Of a stretch of DNA of 64,000 nt, positions 34,012-43,061 are shown piece by piece. Under the pieces are notes generated by a model that did not search any database, had not been told where the DNA came from, and worked only from the letters and a program-made list of their open reading frames with translations. Origin of the DNA: Candidatus Obscuribacterales bacterium (GTDB taxonomy: Bacteria; Cyanobacteriota; Vampirovibrionia; Obscuribacterales; Obscuribacteraceae); contig JACKCM010000003.1 of the NCBI GenBank assembly GCA_020634035.1, forward strand, positions 62,001 through 126,000. The letters run 5' to 3'. A program made the position numbers and the translations under genes. The first letter of the stretch is position 1; every line of letters begins with the position of its first letter.

Positions 34012-34296
34012 ATGATAACCGTAAAAGATGTCGAGCATGTGGCCAAACTGGCCAGGCTCTCCCTGACAGAAGAAGAGAAAAAGCTCTATACAGAGCAGCT
34101 TTCGAGAATTCTCGACTATTTCTCTGAGTTGGATCAGGTGGACACCACCGGGGTGGAGCCCATGTCCCATCCGGTGAGCGCGACCAACGTACTGAGAAGT
34201 GACGCGGTTGTAAACCCTCCCGGTCATGAGAAAATGCTGAAGACGGCTCCTGACAAGGAAGATGCTTTCTTCCGGGTACCGAAAATCAGCGACTGA
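34012..34296 (+). CDS. gatC: Asp-tRNA(Asn)/Glu-tRNA(Gln) amidotransferase subunit C
   Basis: A 94-residue protein with the GatC pattern VEHVAKLARLSLTEEEKKLYTEQLSRIL, then GVEPMSHP and the tail DKEDAFFRVPKIS. GatC steadies the GatA-GatB complex that converts misacylated tRNA. It starts at the ATG at 34012; a GTG two codons upstream is also possible. gatA and gatB are not adjacent. Confidence 0.95.
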   Translation: MITVKDVEHVAKLARLSLTEEEKKLYTEQLSRILDYFSELDQVDTTGVEPMSHPVSATNVLRSDAVVNPPGHEKMLKTAPDKEDAFFRVPKISD

Positions 34297-34409
34297 GATC
34301 AGCGCTGTTACTAGATGAAAAGGATCACATCAGCCATTTTCAAGCCCGAGGCTGAATATGCCGTATATTATTGTTTAGAGATTGGCCAAGGCTCGGAATA
34401 GGAGGCAAT

Positions 34410-36050
34410 ATGAGCTCCAAGTATGTCTTTGTGACAGGTGGTGTAGTTTCTTCGTTAGGAAAGGGCATCATCGCCGCCTCTCTTGGAAGATTGCTCAGAG
34501 CCCGCGGTATCGTCACCACCATTGTCAAGCTCGATCCTTATCTCAATGTCGACCCCGGAACCATGAGCCCCTACCAGCACGGTGAGGTCTTTGTAACGGA
34601 AGATGGAGCCGAGACCGACCTGGATCTGGGACACTACGAACGTTTTATCAGCACCAACCTGAGCCGGGTCAATAACGTCACCGCCGGACGCATCTACAAG
34701 AACGTCCTGGAGAAAGAACGTCGCGGCGATTATCTGGGCGGCACTGTTCAGATGATTCCCCACGTCACCAACGAGATCAAAGCCTTTATTAAGAAAGCCA
34801 CTGCGCAGTCCCAGGCCGATGTGGTAATCGTCGAAATCGGCGGAACTGTGGGTGACATCGAGAGCCTTATATTTTTAGAGGCGATTCGCCAGATGCGAAA
34901 GGATATCGGCATTCACGATGTTTGCTATATCCACGCCACAATGATCCCCAACCTCAAAACCACCAACGAGCTCAAAACCAAGCCGACCCAGCACAGTGTC
35001 GAACTGTTGAGAAGCCGCGGTATTCAACCCGATGTGCTGGTCTGCCGAACAGAACTCTCGCTCTCTCCTTCGATCCGAGAGAAACTGGCGCTCTTTACCG
35101 ACGTTCCGGTCAATGCCGTAATAGAGTGTATCGATGTGAAGCACCTCTACGAAGTGCCGATTATTCTAGAAAAAGAAGGTCTCGCCAAGCGGGTTCTGGA
35201 GCGGCTGCAACTGCCGAAGATAGAACCTGACCTGAAAGAATGGAAAGAGCTGGTGGACAAGGTCAAAAAGCCGACCTCCACTGTCAATGTCGCCATCGTG
35301 GGCAAATATGTGATGCTCTCCGACGCTTATATCTCGGTGGTAGAAGCCTTGAAACATGCCGGTTTGAAAACCGGTGCCGAAGTCAAAATCAAATGGGTGC
35401 TCTCGGAAGACGTAGAAGGCTCCGGAGCAGAAGAACATCTTGCGGGTATGGACGGCATTCTAGTACCCGGCGGATTCGGTGATCGCGGCATAGAAGGGAA
35501 GATAGAAGCGGCTAATTTCGCCAGGACTCGCAACATTCCCTATCTCGGTCTCTGTCTGGGAATGCAGACAGCCGTCATCGAATTTGCCCGCAACGTGGCA
35601 GCGATGAAAGAAGCCAACTCTACCGAGTTCGATCCCAAAACACCATATCCGGTGATAGACCTGATGCCCGACCAGCACAATGTGGTGCTTAAAGGCGGCA
35701 CCATGCGTCTTGGTCGCTATCCCTGCAAAATCCAGGCAGAAACCAAAGCAAGAGAGGTCTACGGTCAAGAAGAGATATCTGAGCGCCACCGCCACCGGTA
35801 CGAAGTAAACAATACTCTTCGTGAACAGTTACACGAACACGGCATGGTTTTCTCAGGACTTTCTCCCGATGGCAATCTGGTCGAGATGATTGAAATCCCC
35901 AGCCACCCTTACTTTCTTGCCTGTCAGTTCCATCCCGAACTCAAATCGAGACCGGACAAACCGCATCCGCTTTTCGTCGGCTTCGTAGAAGCGATGATCT
36001 CTGACAAAGCCAGCACCGGCAGCAACAAGCAGAGAGTCCACCAGGCTTAG
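34410..36050 (+). CDS. pyrG: CTP synthase
   Basis: A 546-residue enzyme making CTP from UTP, ATP and glutamine. The N-terminal synthetase domain begins YVFVTGGVVSSLGKGI, with the nucleotide-binding block LDPYLNVDPGTMSPYQHGEV. The C-terminal glutaminase domain has the nucleophile in GLCLGMQ and the His-Glu pair in QFHPELKS. The start is the ATG at 34410 with GGAGG at 34401-34405; the frame is open for 13 codons upstream but those are not conserved. Length matches the family (about 545). Confidence 0.97.
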   Translation: MSSKYVFVTGGVVSSLGKGIIAASLGRLLRARGIVTTIVKLDPYLNVDPGTMSPYQHGEVFVTEDGAETDLDLGHYERFISTNLSRVNNVTAGRIYKNVLEKERRGDYLGGTVQMIPHVTNEIKAFIKKATAQSQADVVIVEIGGTVGDIESLIFLEAIRQMRKDIGIHDVCYIHATMIPNLKTTNELKTKPTQHSVELLRSRGIQPDVLVCRTELSLSPSIREKLALFTDVPVNAVIECIDVKHLYEVPIILEKEGLAKRVLERLQLPKIEPDLKEWKELVDKVKKPTSTVNVAIVGKYVMLSDAYISVVEALKHAGLKTGAEVKIKWVLSEDVEGSGAEEHLAGMDGILVPGGFGDRGIEGKIEAANFARTRNIPYLGLCLGMQTAVIEFARNVAAMKEANSTEFDPKTPYPVIDLMPDQHNVVLKGGTMRLGRYPCKIQAETKAREVYGQEEISERHRHRYEVNNTLREQLHEHGMVFSGLSPDGNLVEMIEIPSHPYFLACQFHPELKSRPDKPHPLFVGFVEAMISDKASTGSNKQRVHQA

Positions 36051-36054
36051 TCAA

Positions 36055-36561
36055 TTAATAGGGCAGATTTTCTGTCTCAGTTGTAGTGGTGGCGGCAAGC
36101 ATCCGCTCTAGAAGAAGCAGCACCATCGCCACCAGAAAGAAAGCCAGGGCAGTGCCCCCCAGGGTCTCCACCGGTCGAAAGATCTCGAATCCGAAAACCG
36201 ATTCTTTGGGATCATGCTCGTTGTATTTGATATCGATGATGTCGTCTTTCTTAAATCGATACGCCATAGGACCGACCATATAATCGAACATAGAAAGATG
36301 CGGTCCCATCTCTTCGGTGTGCTGGTAGATTCCATCACCCACTTTATACTCGTATTCTATGTAAGACCAGTTCACGATGGTGGCTATTTCATTGATGCGA
36401 TGGGGTTCGAATTTGGTTATTGGAATGCCGTTGATAGCCCTTTCCACCCGGGCAGTGGCAGGTGTCCAGTTCTGACCGCGAACATATTTGCTGTATTCCA
36501 TTGCGAACAAAGACACATAACAGAATGAACAGACTAGGCAAAAGATTGCTATGGTGCGCAT
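36055..36561 (-). CDS. DUF3592-like membrane protein
   Basis: A 168-residue protein with an N-terminal hydrophobic helix or signal peptide and a second helix near the end (GGTALAFFLVAMVLLLLER). The loop between has the pattern seen in DUF3592 proteins: WTPATARVERA, then IEYEYKVGDGIYQ and DIIDIKYNEHDPKESV. Function is unknown. It is convergent with pyrG, the stops four bases apart. Confidence 0.7.
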   Translation of the reverse strand: MRTIAIFCLVCSFCYVSLFAMEYSKYVRGQNWTPATARVERAINGIPITKFEPHRINEIATIVNWSYIEYEYKVGDGIYQHTEEMGPHLSMFDYMVGPMAYRFKKDDIIDIKYNEHDPKESVFGFEIFRPVETLGGTALAFFLVAMVLLLLERMLAATTTTETENLPY

Positions 36562-36641
36562 GGTCTCAGACTATCGCCTCTGTGATGATCAAATCCTGGT
36601 CCTCCAATAGGAAAATGCCCGGTAACGCAAGAGCCTACACC

Positions 36642-37175
36642 TCATCGAAGAAAGTCCAGGGGTTTCGCCGAAGCGGGCATATAGAGAGGATGCCTGGGCT
36701 CCCCACAGGCATTTAGCGCAAGACATTTCAGACGGTGCCCGCGAGAAGCAGCCAGGTCCAGCACCGCCGTCGAACGCTCTAAATGACCGCCATAATTGCC
36801 CCAGGCCGCCACTATCATGCCGGCTCCATCCATACTTTCGATCAGGTAGCTATCATTGAGAGGACCGACCGGCTGTCGACTGCGAATCAAATCTTTGGGC
36901 TCTCGCGCTTTCAACGCAAATAAGTTGACCACCTCAAGACGACTGAAGCCCCAATCTTTCGCAAAGCTTGCACAACGCCGGATAGTGGGGTCATCCTGAA
37001 TTTCATCAGCTTTGTTGGGATTGAGCATGACGAAGACGAGGTTGCCGCATCCCTTCCCCAGACTGCGCCAGAGCAGATAACGATACTTTCCGGAACGGTC
37101 GAATATAGCGCCTCCACTATCTGTCGTTCTCTGTTCAATCTGCGCCCGGGTCGCCATTTTGCTGTCTGTGTCCAT
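36642..37175 (-). CDS. DUF1643-family protein
   Basis: A 177-residue cytoplasmic protein. It matches the DUF1643 pattern: YRYLLWRSLG, VFVMLNPNKADEIQDDPTIRRC, GFSRLEVVNLFAL and ALNACGEPRHPLYMP. The frame is open to 37334, but the sequence before the ATG at 37175 is not conserved in style; an ATG at 37157 is also possible. The family is common in phages and islands but its activity is unknown. Confidence 0.8.
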   Translation of the reverse strand: MDTDSKMATRAQIEQRTTDSGGAIFDRSGKYRYLLWRSLGKGCGNLVFVMLNPNKADEIQDDPTIRRCASFAKDWGFSRLEVVNLFALKAREPKDLIRSRQPVGPLNDSYLIESMDGAGMIVAAWGNYGGHLERSTAVLDLAASRGHRLKCLALNACGEPRHPLYMPASAKPLDFLR

Positions 37176-37348
37176 CGATCTAAACTCTCGATATCTCTTT
37201 ACCCTTTTGAGATAGATGATTAAATCGAAAGACCCATAATGATAAGAAATTGGCTGAAAACGTGAATCTGAGACTATTTCGGGGAATTTAATAAGAAGGC
37301 TCAGTCCCAGGATTCCAGAAAAACAGTCTCTCAAAGGTTACGACCCCC

Positions 37349-39016
37349 GTGGAAATCGCAGTCGCCGTAACAGCTATTGGTACCATCATTTTCCTGGCTC
37401 ATCTCTTTGCCGCCTTCTTCGAGCAAAGCAGGGTGCCGGATGTATTGCCTCTGGTTCTGATCGGACTGATTATCGGACCCATAACCGGACTTACCACAAT
37501 CCAGCATTTCGGCGAAGTCGGTCCGGTCTTCTCGAACCTCACCCTGGTAATCATCCTGTTCGAAAGTGGTCTGAACATGAAGCTTACCTCGCTGAGAAAA
37601 GCCCTGGCACCGGCAGCGATTCTCGGATTCGTCGGCTTCGTAATCTCGGTGATTGTGGTAGTAATCACCTCGAAATACCTCTATCCGCTCTCGGACATGT
37701 CAGCCCTGGTGCTGGGCACCACCCTGGGTGGTACGGCAGCATCCGTGGCTGTGCCCTTGCTGCGCGGACTCAATTTGCAAGAGCGAACCAAAACAGCTCT
37801 GGTGCTCGAATCTATTTTAGGTAACGTACTCTCTATCGTCGTCACCCTGGCTCTGATGACCGCCCTCGAGAGAGGAAAACATCCTGCACCGACCCTGGTA
37901 CTGAGAGATGTTGCTTCATCCTTCACCATGGCTTGCGTGATCGGCGGCATCTTCGGCTATATGTGGTCTTCCCTTCTGGTCAGAATTCGCACCCTGACCC
38001 ACACAAAATTCACCACACCAGCCTGTGTCTGCATCTCTTATGGCTTTGCCGAGATGTTCGGATTTTCCGGAATGTTGTCAGCCCTCGCCTTCGGCATCGT
38101 GATGGGTAACGCAGAAAGACTGCCCCACAGCAAACTCTCTTCTTCGACCTGGCTCAGGCCGATATCGCTGAACGACGATGAACGAGCACTCTTCGCCGAG
38201 CTGGTCTTCTTGCTGAAGACATTCTTCTTCGTTTATCTGGGCATCTCTATCCAGAAGATCGGTGTCGACATTGTCTGCGCCGGCAGCATCATCGTGCTCT
38301 GGCTCTTTATCTCTCGTCCTCTAATAGTACGGCTGGCCCTGCCCCGCATAAAAACGACCAAAGTCGATGCCACCATCGCTTGCATAATGATACCGAGGGG
38401 ACTGGCGGCTGCTGTTCTGGCTTCCATCGCGGTATCAAAAGGGGTAGAAGATTCAATTATTCTGCAATCGCTAGCTTATTCGGTGATTCTTATAAGCATC
38501 GCAGCCACGGCTCTTTTCTCTTTCTTCTGCGAACGAAAACTATTGACCCAGCCCTATCGCTTCATTTTCACAGGCTATAAAGAAGACCCGGAACCATCAG
38601 AAGTAGAAGAAGAGCCGGTAAGCGAAGAAGATCTGGAAACCGGCATATTGCACTATGTCGAGGACTATCACCATCATCCGACACCGGTCAAGAAATCCGG
38701 CGAAGAGAAGAAAAGCAGCCCGAAATTAAAGCTGGTCGAGAAGAAAGACCCGGTTGTTCTCAAAGAGAAGAAGGAAGAGAAGCCGGAAGAAAAGGAACCA
38801 GAGAAAAAGAAGAAAAAAACAGTTTCAACCCAATCGAAAAGCGCCGAAAAACCAGGCAACTCCAACAACTCTCAGAAGTCAGAACCGAAACACGACATTC
38901 TGCCTGTGATCACAGCCTCCACCGTATCGCTCTCCCACTCGGTAGGTCCCGGAATAGACCTGACCGCCGAGATAGTCGCCCATCATCACGACCATGAAGA
39001 CAAGAGTATTGATTGA
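37349..39016 (+). CDS. cation:proton antiporter (CPA superfamily) with charged, His-containing tail
   Basis: A 555-residue protein starting with GTG at 37349. The first 400 residues hold about twelve helices with the CPA layout (LPLVLIGLIIGPITGL, IILFESGLNMK, LGTTLGGTAASVAVPLL, ESILGNVLSIVV). The Asp that follows ES in related proteins (ESxxxD) is Asn159 here, so the ion-coupling site may be altered. The tail of about 150 residues is rich in Lys and Glu and has clusters of His (YHHHP near residue 440 and HHHDHED near the end) that could bind metal. It overlaps the next gene by 23 bases. Confidence 0.87.
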   Translation: MEIAVAVTAIGTIIFLAHLFAAFFEQSRVPDVLPLVLIGLIIGPITGLTTIQHFGEVGPVFSNLTLVIILFESGLNMKLTSLRKALAPAAILGFVGFVISVIVVVITSKYLYPLSDMSALVLGTTLGGTAASVAVPLLRGLNLQERTKTALVLESILGNVLSIVVTLALMTALERGKHPAPTLVLRDVASSFTMACVIGGIFGYMWSSLLVRIRTLTHTKFTTPACVCISYGFAEMFGFSGMLSALAFGIVMGNAERLPHSKLSSSTWLRPISLNDDERALFAELVFLLKTFFFVYLGISIQKIGVDIVCAGSIIVLWLFISRPLIVRLALPRIKTTKVDATIACIMIPRGLAAAVLASIAVSKGVEDSIILQSLAYSVILISIAATALFSFFCERKLLTQPYRFIFTGYKEDPEPSEVEEEPVSEEDLETGILHYVEDYHHHPTPVKKSGEEKKSSPKLKLVEKKDPVVLKEKKEEKPEEKEPEKKKKKTVSTQSKSAEKPGNSNNSQKSEPKHDILPVITASTVSLSHSVGPGIDLTAEIVAHHHDHEDKSID

Positions 39017-39950
39017 ACGCTCCACATTGAGAAGAACAATCTTACTGATACTGTTGACGGTATTATCGACTTCATTAAGCGCAGCGGCCATGAGTCCGCA
39101 AGACCGCAAAACCATGGACCTGGGCAACATATATTTCGAGAAGAAAGCCTATTTCAGGGCGCTAGAATACTATGACAAAATCTATCCGCGCAATCGCAAC
39201 AATGCCGAGCTTCTTCTGAAAAGAGGACGCAGCTACGGCAAACTAGGCTATGACGAGAAAGCCCTCAAAGATTTGAATCTCGGTCTGAAGCTCAATCCGA
39301 CCTATGGCGAAGCCTATAAATGGAGAGGTGACATCCTGGCCGTTACCGGTAAATTCGACCTCGCCCTCAAAGACTACGACTATGCCGAGAAGCACCACGG
39401 AGGCAATCTCTGGTCGATTACCTATAAAAGAGCGAAGGTCTATATCCTGATGGGTAAGCCCGACAAAGCGCTTTTTTACCTGACGAAAGCCATTGAAATT
39501 CACAGAAAGACCAAGAAAAATTCAAGCGGCTTTGTTGAAGACGAAAGGCTGATTCTAACTACCAGATCGGGCATTTACCAGAACAAGGGCGACTATAAAA
39601 ACGCGATCAAGGACATGACCGATGCCATCAGTTGTGGTGCATTCAGAGACGACGTCTATTTGCGCCGGGCCGAGCTCTATACCCTTACTAAACAATATCC
39701 CCTGGCTTTCAAAGACTACAGTACCATCCTCTCAAAAAATCCCGTGGATGAAACAGCCTGGGAAAAGAGAGCAGAATCGGCTCTAGCCATGGGGAATTTA
39801 TCCAGAGCTTTGTTGGACGTCAACAAAGCGATTGAATGCTATCCCGGAGAGAACCTTGGCCGCTTGTATCGTCTCCGAGCACGAGTCTATGACAAACAAG
39901 GAAAGAATGACCTGGCCAACAAAGATCGAGTCAAAGCCTCGAAATTCTGA
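38994..39950 (+). CDS. exported TPR protein of unknown function
   Basis: A 318-residue protein with a signal peptide (RRTILLILLTVLSTSLSAAA) and at least six TPR-like units (LGNIYFEKKAYFRALEYYDK, RGRSYGKLGYDEKALKDLNLGL, RGDILAVTGKFDLALKDYDYA and others). It begins inside the last codons of the antiporter gene, suggesting co-transcription. TPR arrays bind partner proteins; none is evident. Confidence 0.8.
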   Translation: MKTRVLIERSTLRRTILLILLTVLSTSLSAAAMSPQDRKTMDLGNIYFEKKAYFRALEYYDKIYPRNRNNAELLLKRGRSYGKLGYDEKALKDLNLGLKLNPTYGEAYKWRGDILAVTGKFDLALKDYDYAEKHHGGNLWSITYKRAKVYILMGKPDKALFYLTKAIEIHRKTKKNSSGFVEDERLILTTRSGIYQNKGDYKNAIKDMTDAISCGAFRDDVYLRRAELYTLTKQYPLAFKDYSTILSKNPVDETAWEKRAESALAMGNLSRALLDVNKAIECYPGENLGRLYRLRARVYDKQGKNDLANKDRVKASKF

Positions 39951-40036
39951 AATAGCCCACGTCACACCAAAGTCACGGCGCAAAAATATCTTACGGGGGC
40001 AGAACAAACCCGTTTCTTATTTGAGGACCCGCGCCC

Positions 40037-40552
40037 ATGGCTACAACCAATCCTGCTCACACCCAAGGCTCCCCCGAACAATTCGTGCCCGCCGAGGCAA
40101 ATCCAACTCAACCTCTCAATATATGGAGCAACGATAGCTTCCAGGACATCCGCTCGATAATGCAAAACCTGGGAGATCGCTTCAATAAAGGTAACGGCAA
40201 AGAACACTTGCCTGCTCTAGACTTTGAGTCTCTTCAGCATAAAGCTCCCGAACATCTAAGGAAGCCGGAAGATCTGGCTCAAGACCTTCTCAAAGAGGGA
40301 CTCAAGCCCGATAGTGAAACAGGAAGATCCCTGTCGGAATTAATCAGCAATGCCTCCAGGCATGGTGAAGGCGCCGTCAATGACCTGCTGGAAAATCTCA
40401 ATTCCGCCCTGGAGCCCCTTGGCAGACATATCAAACTGCGCGAACCCATGCCCCATAGAAGACCCGCTGCCGAATACATCGCCACTCTGGTAAACGACAG
40501 AAACAACCAGCCCCTGGGCTCGGTGGTGGCAGAAGGTCGCGGTCGCAAATAA
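40037..40552 (+). CDS. hypothetical protein
   Basis: A 171-residue, hydrophilic protein without signal peptide or membrane helix. The N-terminal 30 residues are Pro-, Asn- and Gln-rich. The middle is predicted helical (SFQDIRSIMQNLGDRF, LAQDLLKEGLKP). No family recognised. Its stop lies five bases from the stop of the convergent response regulator gene. Confidence 0.6.
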   Translation: MATTNPAHTQGSPEQFVPAEANPTQPLNIWSNDSFQDIRSIMQNLGDRFNKGNGKEHLPALDFESLQHKAPEHLRKPEDLAQDLLKEGLKPDSETGRSLSELISNASRHGEGAVNDLLENLNSALEPLGRHIKLREPMPHRRPAAEYIATLVNDRNNQPLGSVVAEGRGRK

Positions 40553-40557
40553 GCGAC

Positions 40558-41232
40558 TCAGTCTTCTTTAATCGTATATCCGAAGCCTTTTATAGTGGTC
40601 ACATAAGAAGGCTCGCCTTCTTGATCGACTTTCTCGCGCAGCCGGCGCACACACTGGCGAATCGCCTCGGGAGAGACTTCCGATTCCATCGGCCAGACCC
40701 TTGCAATAAGCGCATCAGCATCAAATATATGATTGACGTTTTTCAAAAGAAAGACCAGGACATCGTACTCTCTAGCCCAGAGCTTGATCTCTTCGCCGCC
40801 TCGTGAAACGGTTTTGGTAGATAACTCCACCACCAGATCGCGATGGCGAAGCTGTCCCGAGGATATGACCGGAGAACGCCGCAATAGAGCCCGAATCCGC
40901 GCCATGAGCTCCCGGGCGCTGAAAGGCTTGGTGAGATAATCATCGGCTCCCGAATCGAGCCCTCTTTCCTTATCTGAAATAGAGGACATTCCGGTCAGCA
41001 TCAATACAGGCGTCGCCCCGCCGTTCTTTCTGAACCAGGCACAGAGATCGATACCGTTCATCTCAGGGATATTGACATCGAGAACCACCAGCTCATAAAC
41101 AAAATTCTGGAGCATCTCTTGAGCAGAGATGCCATCCCCGGCGGTATCCACCGTGTGCTGTTCCTTGCCCAGAAGCTCCTCCAGCTCCTTGACCAGGTTC
41201 TCATCGTCTTCTACCACCAGCAGTTTGGCCAT
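40558..41232 (-). CDS. OmpR/PhoB-family response regulator
   Basis: A 224-residue regulator. The receiver has the acidic pocket (VVEDDENL), Asp52 (LVVLDVNIPEMNG), the Thr of LMLTG and the Lys of LTKPFSA. The C-terminal winged helix (about 125-224) has LWAREYDVLVFLLKNVN, SEVSPEAIRQCVRRLREKV and the final TTIKGFGYTI. It should bind DNA as a dimer after phosphorylation. It is the third gene of an operon, 68 bases after two sensor kinases that it presumably serves. Confidence 0.94.
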   Translation of the reverse strand: MAKLLVVEDDENLVKELEELLGKEQHTVDTAGDGISAQEMLQNFVYELVVLDVNIPEMNGIDLCAWFRKNGGATPVLMLTGMSSISDKERGLDSGADDYLTKPFSARELMARIRALLRRSPVISSGQLRHRDLVVELSTKTVSRGGEEIKLWAREYDVLVFLLKNVNHIFDADALIARVWPMESEVSPEAIRQCVRRLREKVDQEGEPSYVTTIKGFGYTIKED

Positions 41233-41300
41233 AGTCCATCCAGTAAATACTAATACCGTCCCGACAACTCATTTTAGCCTACTGAGATCTGAACGAAACA

Positions 41301-43061
41301 TCAACCATCCAGTTCGATCACAGGCAAAATCAACTCGCATACCGGAGACCCTGAAGCTGTCCAGGATGTGGCGATGTCGCCTTTCAACCTTCTGGCGATC
41401 TCTCGGCAAAGAGCAAGTGATACTTCCCAGCTAATGCGTCTGGCTTCGTCGGACTCTGGCATAAAGACCAGAGATTCTTCGCTCAATGCCTCGGCAGGCT
41501 CAATTCTGAAATGCACTGAAAGACTCTCACCGGAGGAGGATGTGCCAACGCCTATCTCGACCACACGGTCAGGGCAGGATAGATGAATATGCCTGGCCAG
41601 AGCCAGAATAACCCGGGGTACAAACTCTTCGTCCAGGGTTAAATAATGCTCTGCCCGGCAGGCCATTGCAAAGCGATGGGGAACTGTATGATCATCCAGA
41701 TATTCGTCCAAAAGTCGGGTGAACGGTCCGACTTTAGTAAGCTTCAGATCGAGATCAATGCGGTCCTGCTGCACCCGCATAAGATCGATAAGATCATTAG
41801 TCACACCGATAATATGCTCGATAGAATGGCTTACTCTGGCAAGATTTTTCTGCGCATCGGCATCGAGTCCGGTATCCTCATCAAGCAACGAAGAAAGAGA
41901 AAGCCTGGCTGTGGTAAGCGGACTTCTCAGATCATGGCTGACCACGGCAAGAAGCTCCTGGCGCTGCTCCTCTGCCCTCAATCGCTCTCTATTATCGTGA
42001 ACCACACAGATAAACAGCTGCTCTTCCTCTGACCATTTAACCGACCAGGAAGAGGGGATAGTATCACCGCCCACACCAAGAGTGTGGTTGTCGAACTGCG
42101 CCACCGTATTTGATGACCGAGCCGAATCGAATTTATCGGCGGTCTCGACCTGCCATTCAGCGGCAATCACCTCTGAAAGTGGCTGCCCAAGAAGAGTAGC
42201 CTCATCTATCCCCCAGACCTTTTTACAGACACTTCCTACTCTTCTAAAGATCAACTCGCCATCGAGAGCACAGATTATATCCAGCGAATTATCTAGAATA
42301 AGGCGATCGCGACTTCTCGCTATTTGAACGGACTCTGCCATCGAATGAAAGTTCGCGTCCAGCCTGGCTATCTCGTCTTCTCCTCTCAACGACGGCAGAA
42401 GCTCCTTATTCTGAGCCAGAAGTCCGATGTTCGCTTGCAAGACCGATAGCCTCTCGAGAATTACCCGGCTTATCGCCCGGGAAAGGCCCAGGGTCAAAAG
42501 CAAACTGGCCGCAAGAGAACCTATCAAAAGCAGATTCATTTTCCAGTAGAGTTCTTTTTCTTTTGCCTCTCTTTCTACCAGCACGGCAATTCGCTTGCGA
42601 ACAGCACCTTCCATCGAATACAAGACATTCATCAGCAACTCTCGTTTCTGGAGCTGCTCTTTGAAAAGGTCATAGGTAAAATACCGAACGGGCTTTGAAA
42701 TCCTTCGATTGGCAGTGATTCTGGAATGTTCTATCTCGCCAATCTCAAAGCCGGCCATGATCCAGGTATCTCTCAGACGGTCGATACACCGCTGGGTCTC
42801 ACGAGCATAACCATTGACCTGCTGACGAGAACGAACGTCTGTTTTTTCGATATCGCCGGCGAATTTTGCATACTCTTTTATCGTATGGGACATAAGCTCG
42901 GTATAAGCGGACATCATCTCGCCAACCAGCCGTCTTTCTTCCCTGGCCTTGTCTATTTGTCCAAGCAGTAGCATCGAAGCACCGATAACGGTCAACTCGA
43001 AGAAAACCGGTATGCAAAGCATGAGCGCAACTTTGAAAGCAATGGACTCAGTAAACTTCAT
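41301..43061 (-). CDS. sensor histidine kinase with intact H-box but degenerate ATPase domain
   Basis: A 586-residue membrane sensor: TM1 with the P-x-FFEL signature (about 9-33), periplasmic helices (to about 172), TM2 (about 175-197), HAMP, one PAS domain (about 250-358), then the H box SHDLRSPL with His376. The C-terminal region aligns with an HATPase fold but lacks its motifs: the N box reads RVILALARHIHLS, no DxGxG is found, and the G2 loop is replaced by RRISWEVSLALC. It can probably be phosphorylated but not bind ATP. Its ATG overlaps the stop of the upstream kinase (ATGA, 43058-43061). Confidence 0.9.
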   Translation of the reverse strand: MKFTESIAFKVALMLCIPVFFELTVIGASMLLLGQIDKAREERRLVGEMMSAYTELMSHTIKEYAKFAGDIEKTDVRSRQQVNGYARETQRCIDRLRDTWIMAGFEIGEIEHSRITANRRISKPVRYFTYDLFKEQLQKRELLMNVLYSMEGAVRKRIAVLVEREAKEKELYWKMNLLLIGSLAASLLLTLGLSRAISRVILERLSVLQANIGLLAQNKELLPSLRGEDEIARLDANFHSMAESVQIARSRDRLILDNSLDIICALDGELIFRRVGSVCKKVWGIDEATLLGQPLSEVIAAEWQVETADKFDSARSSNTVAQFDNHTLGVGGDTIPSSWSVKWSEEEQLFICVVHDNRERLRAEEQRQELLAVVSHDLRSPLTTARLSLSSLLDEDTGLDADAQKNLARVSHSIEHIIGVTNDLIDLMRVQQDRIDLDLKLTKVGPFTRLLDEYLDDHTVPHRFAMACRAEHYLTLDEEFVPRVILALARHIHLSCPDRVVEIGVGTSSSGESLSVHFRIEPAEALSEESLVFMPESDEARRISWEVSLALCREIARRLKGDIATSWTASGSPVCELILPVIELDG

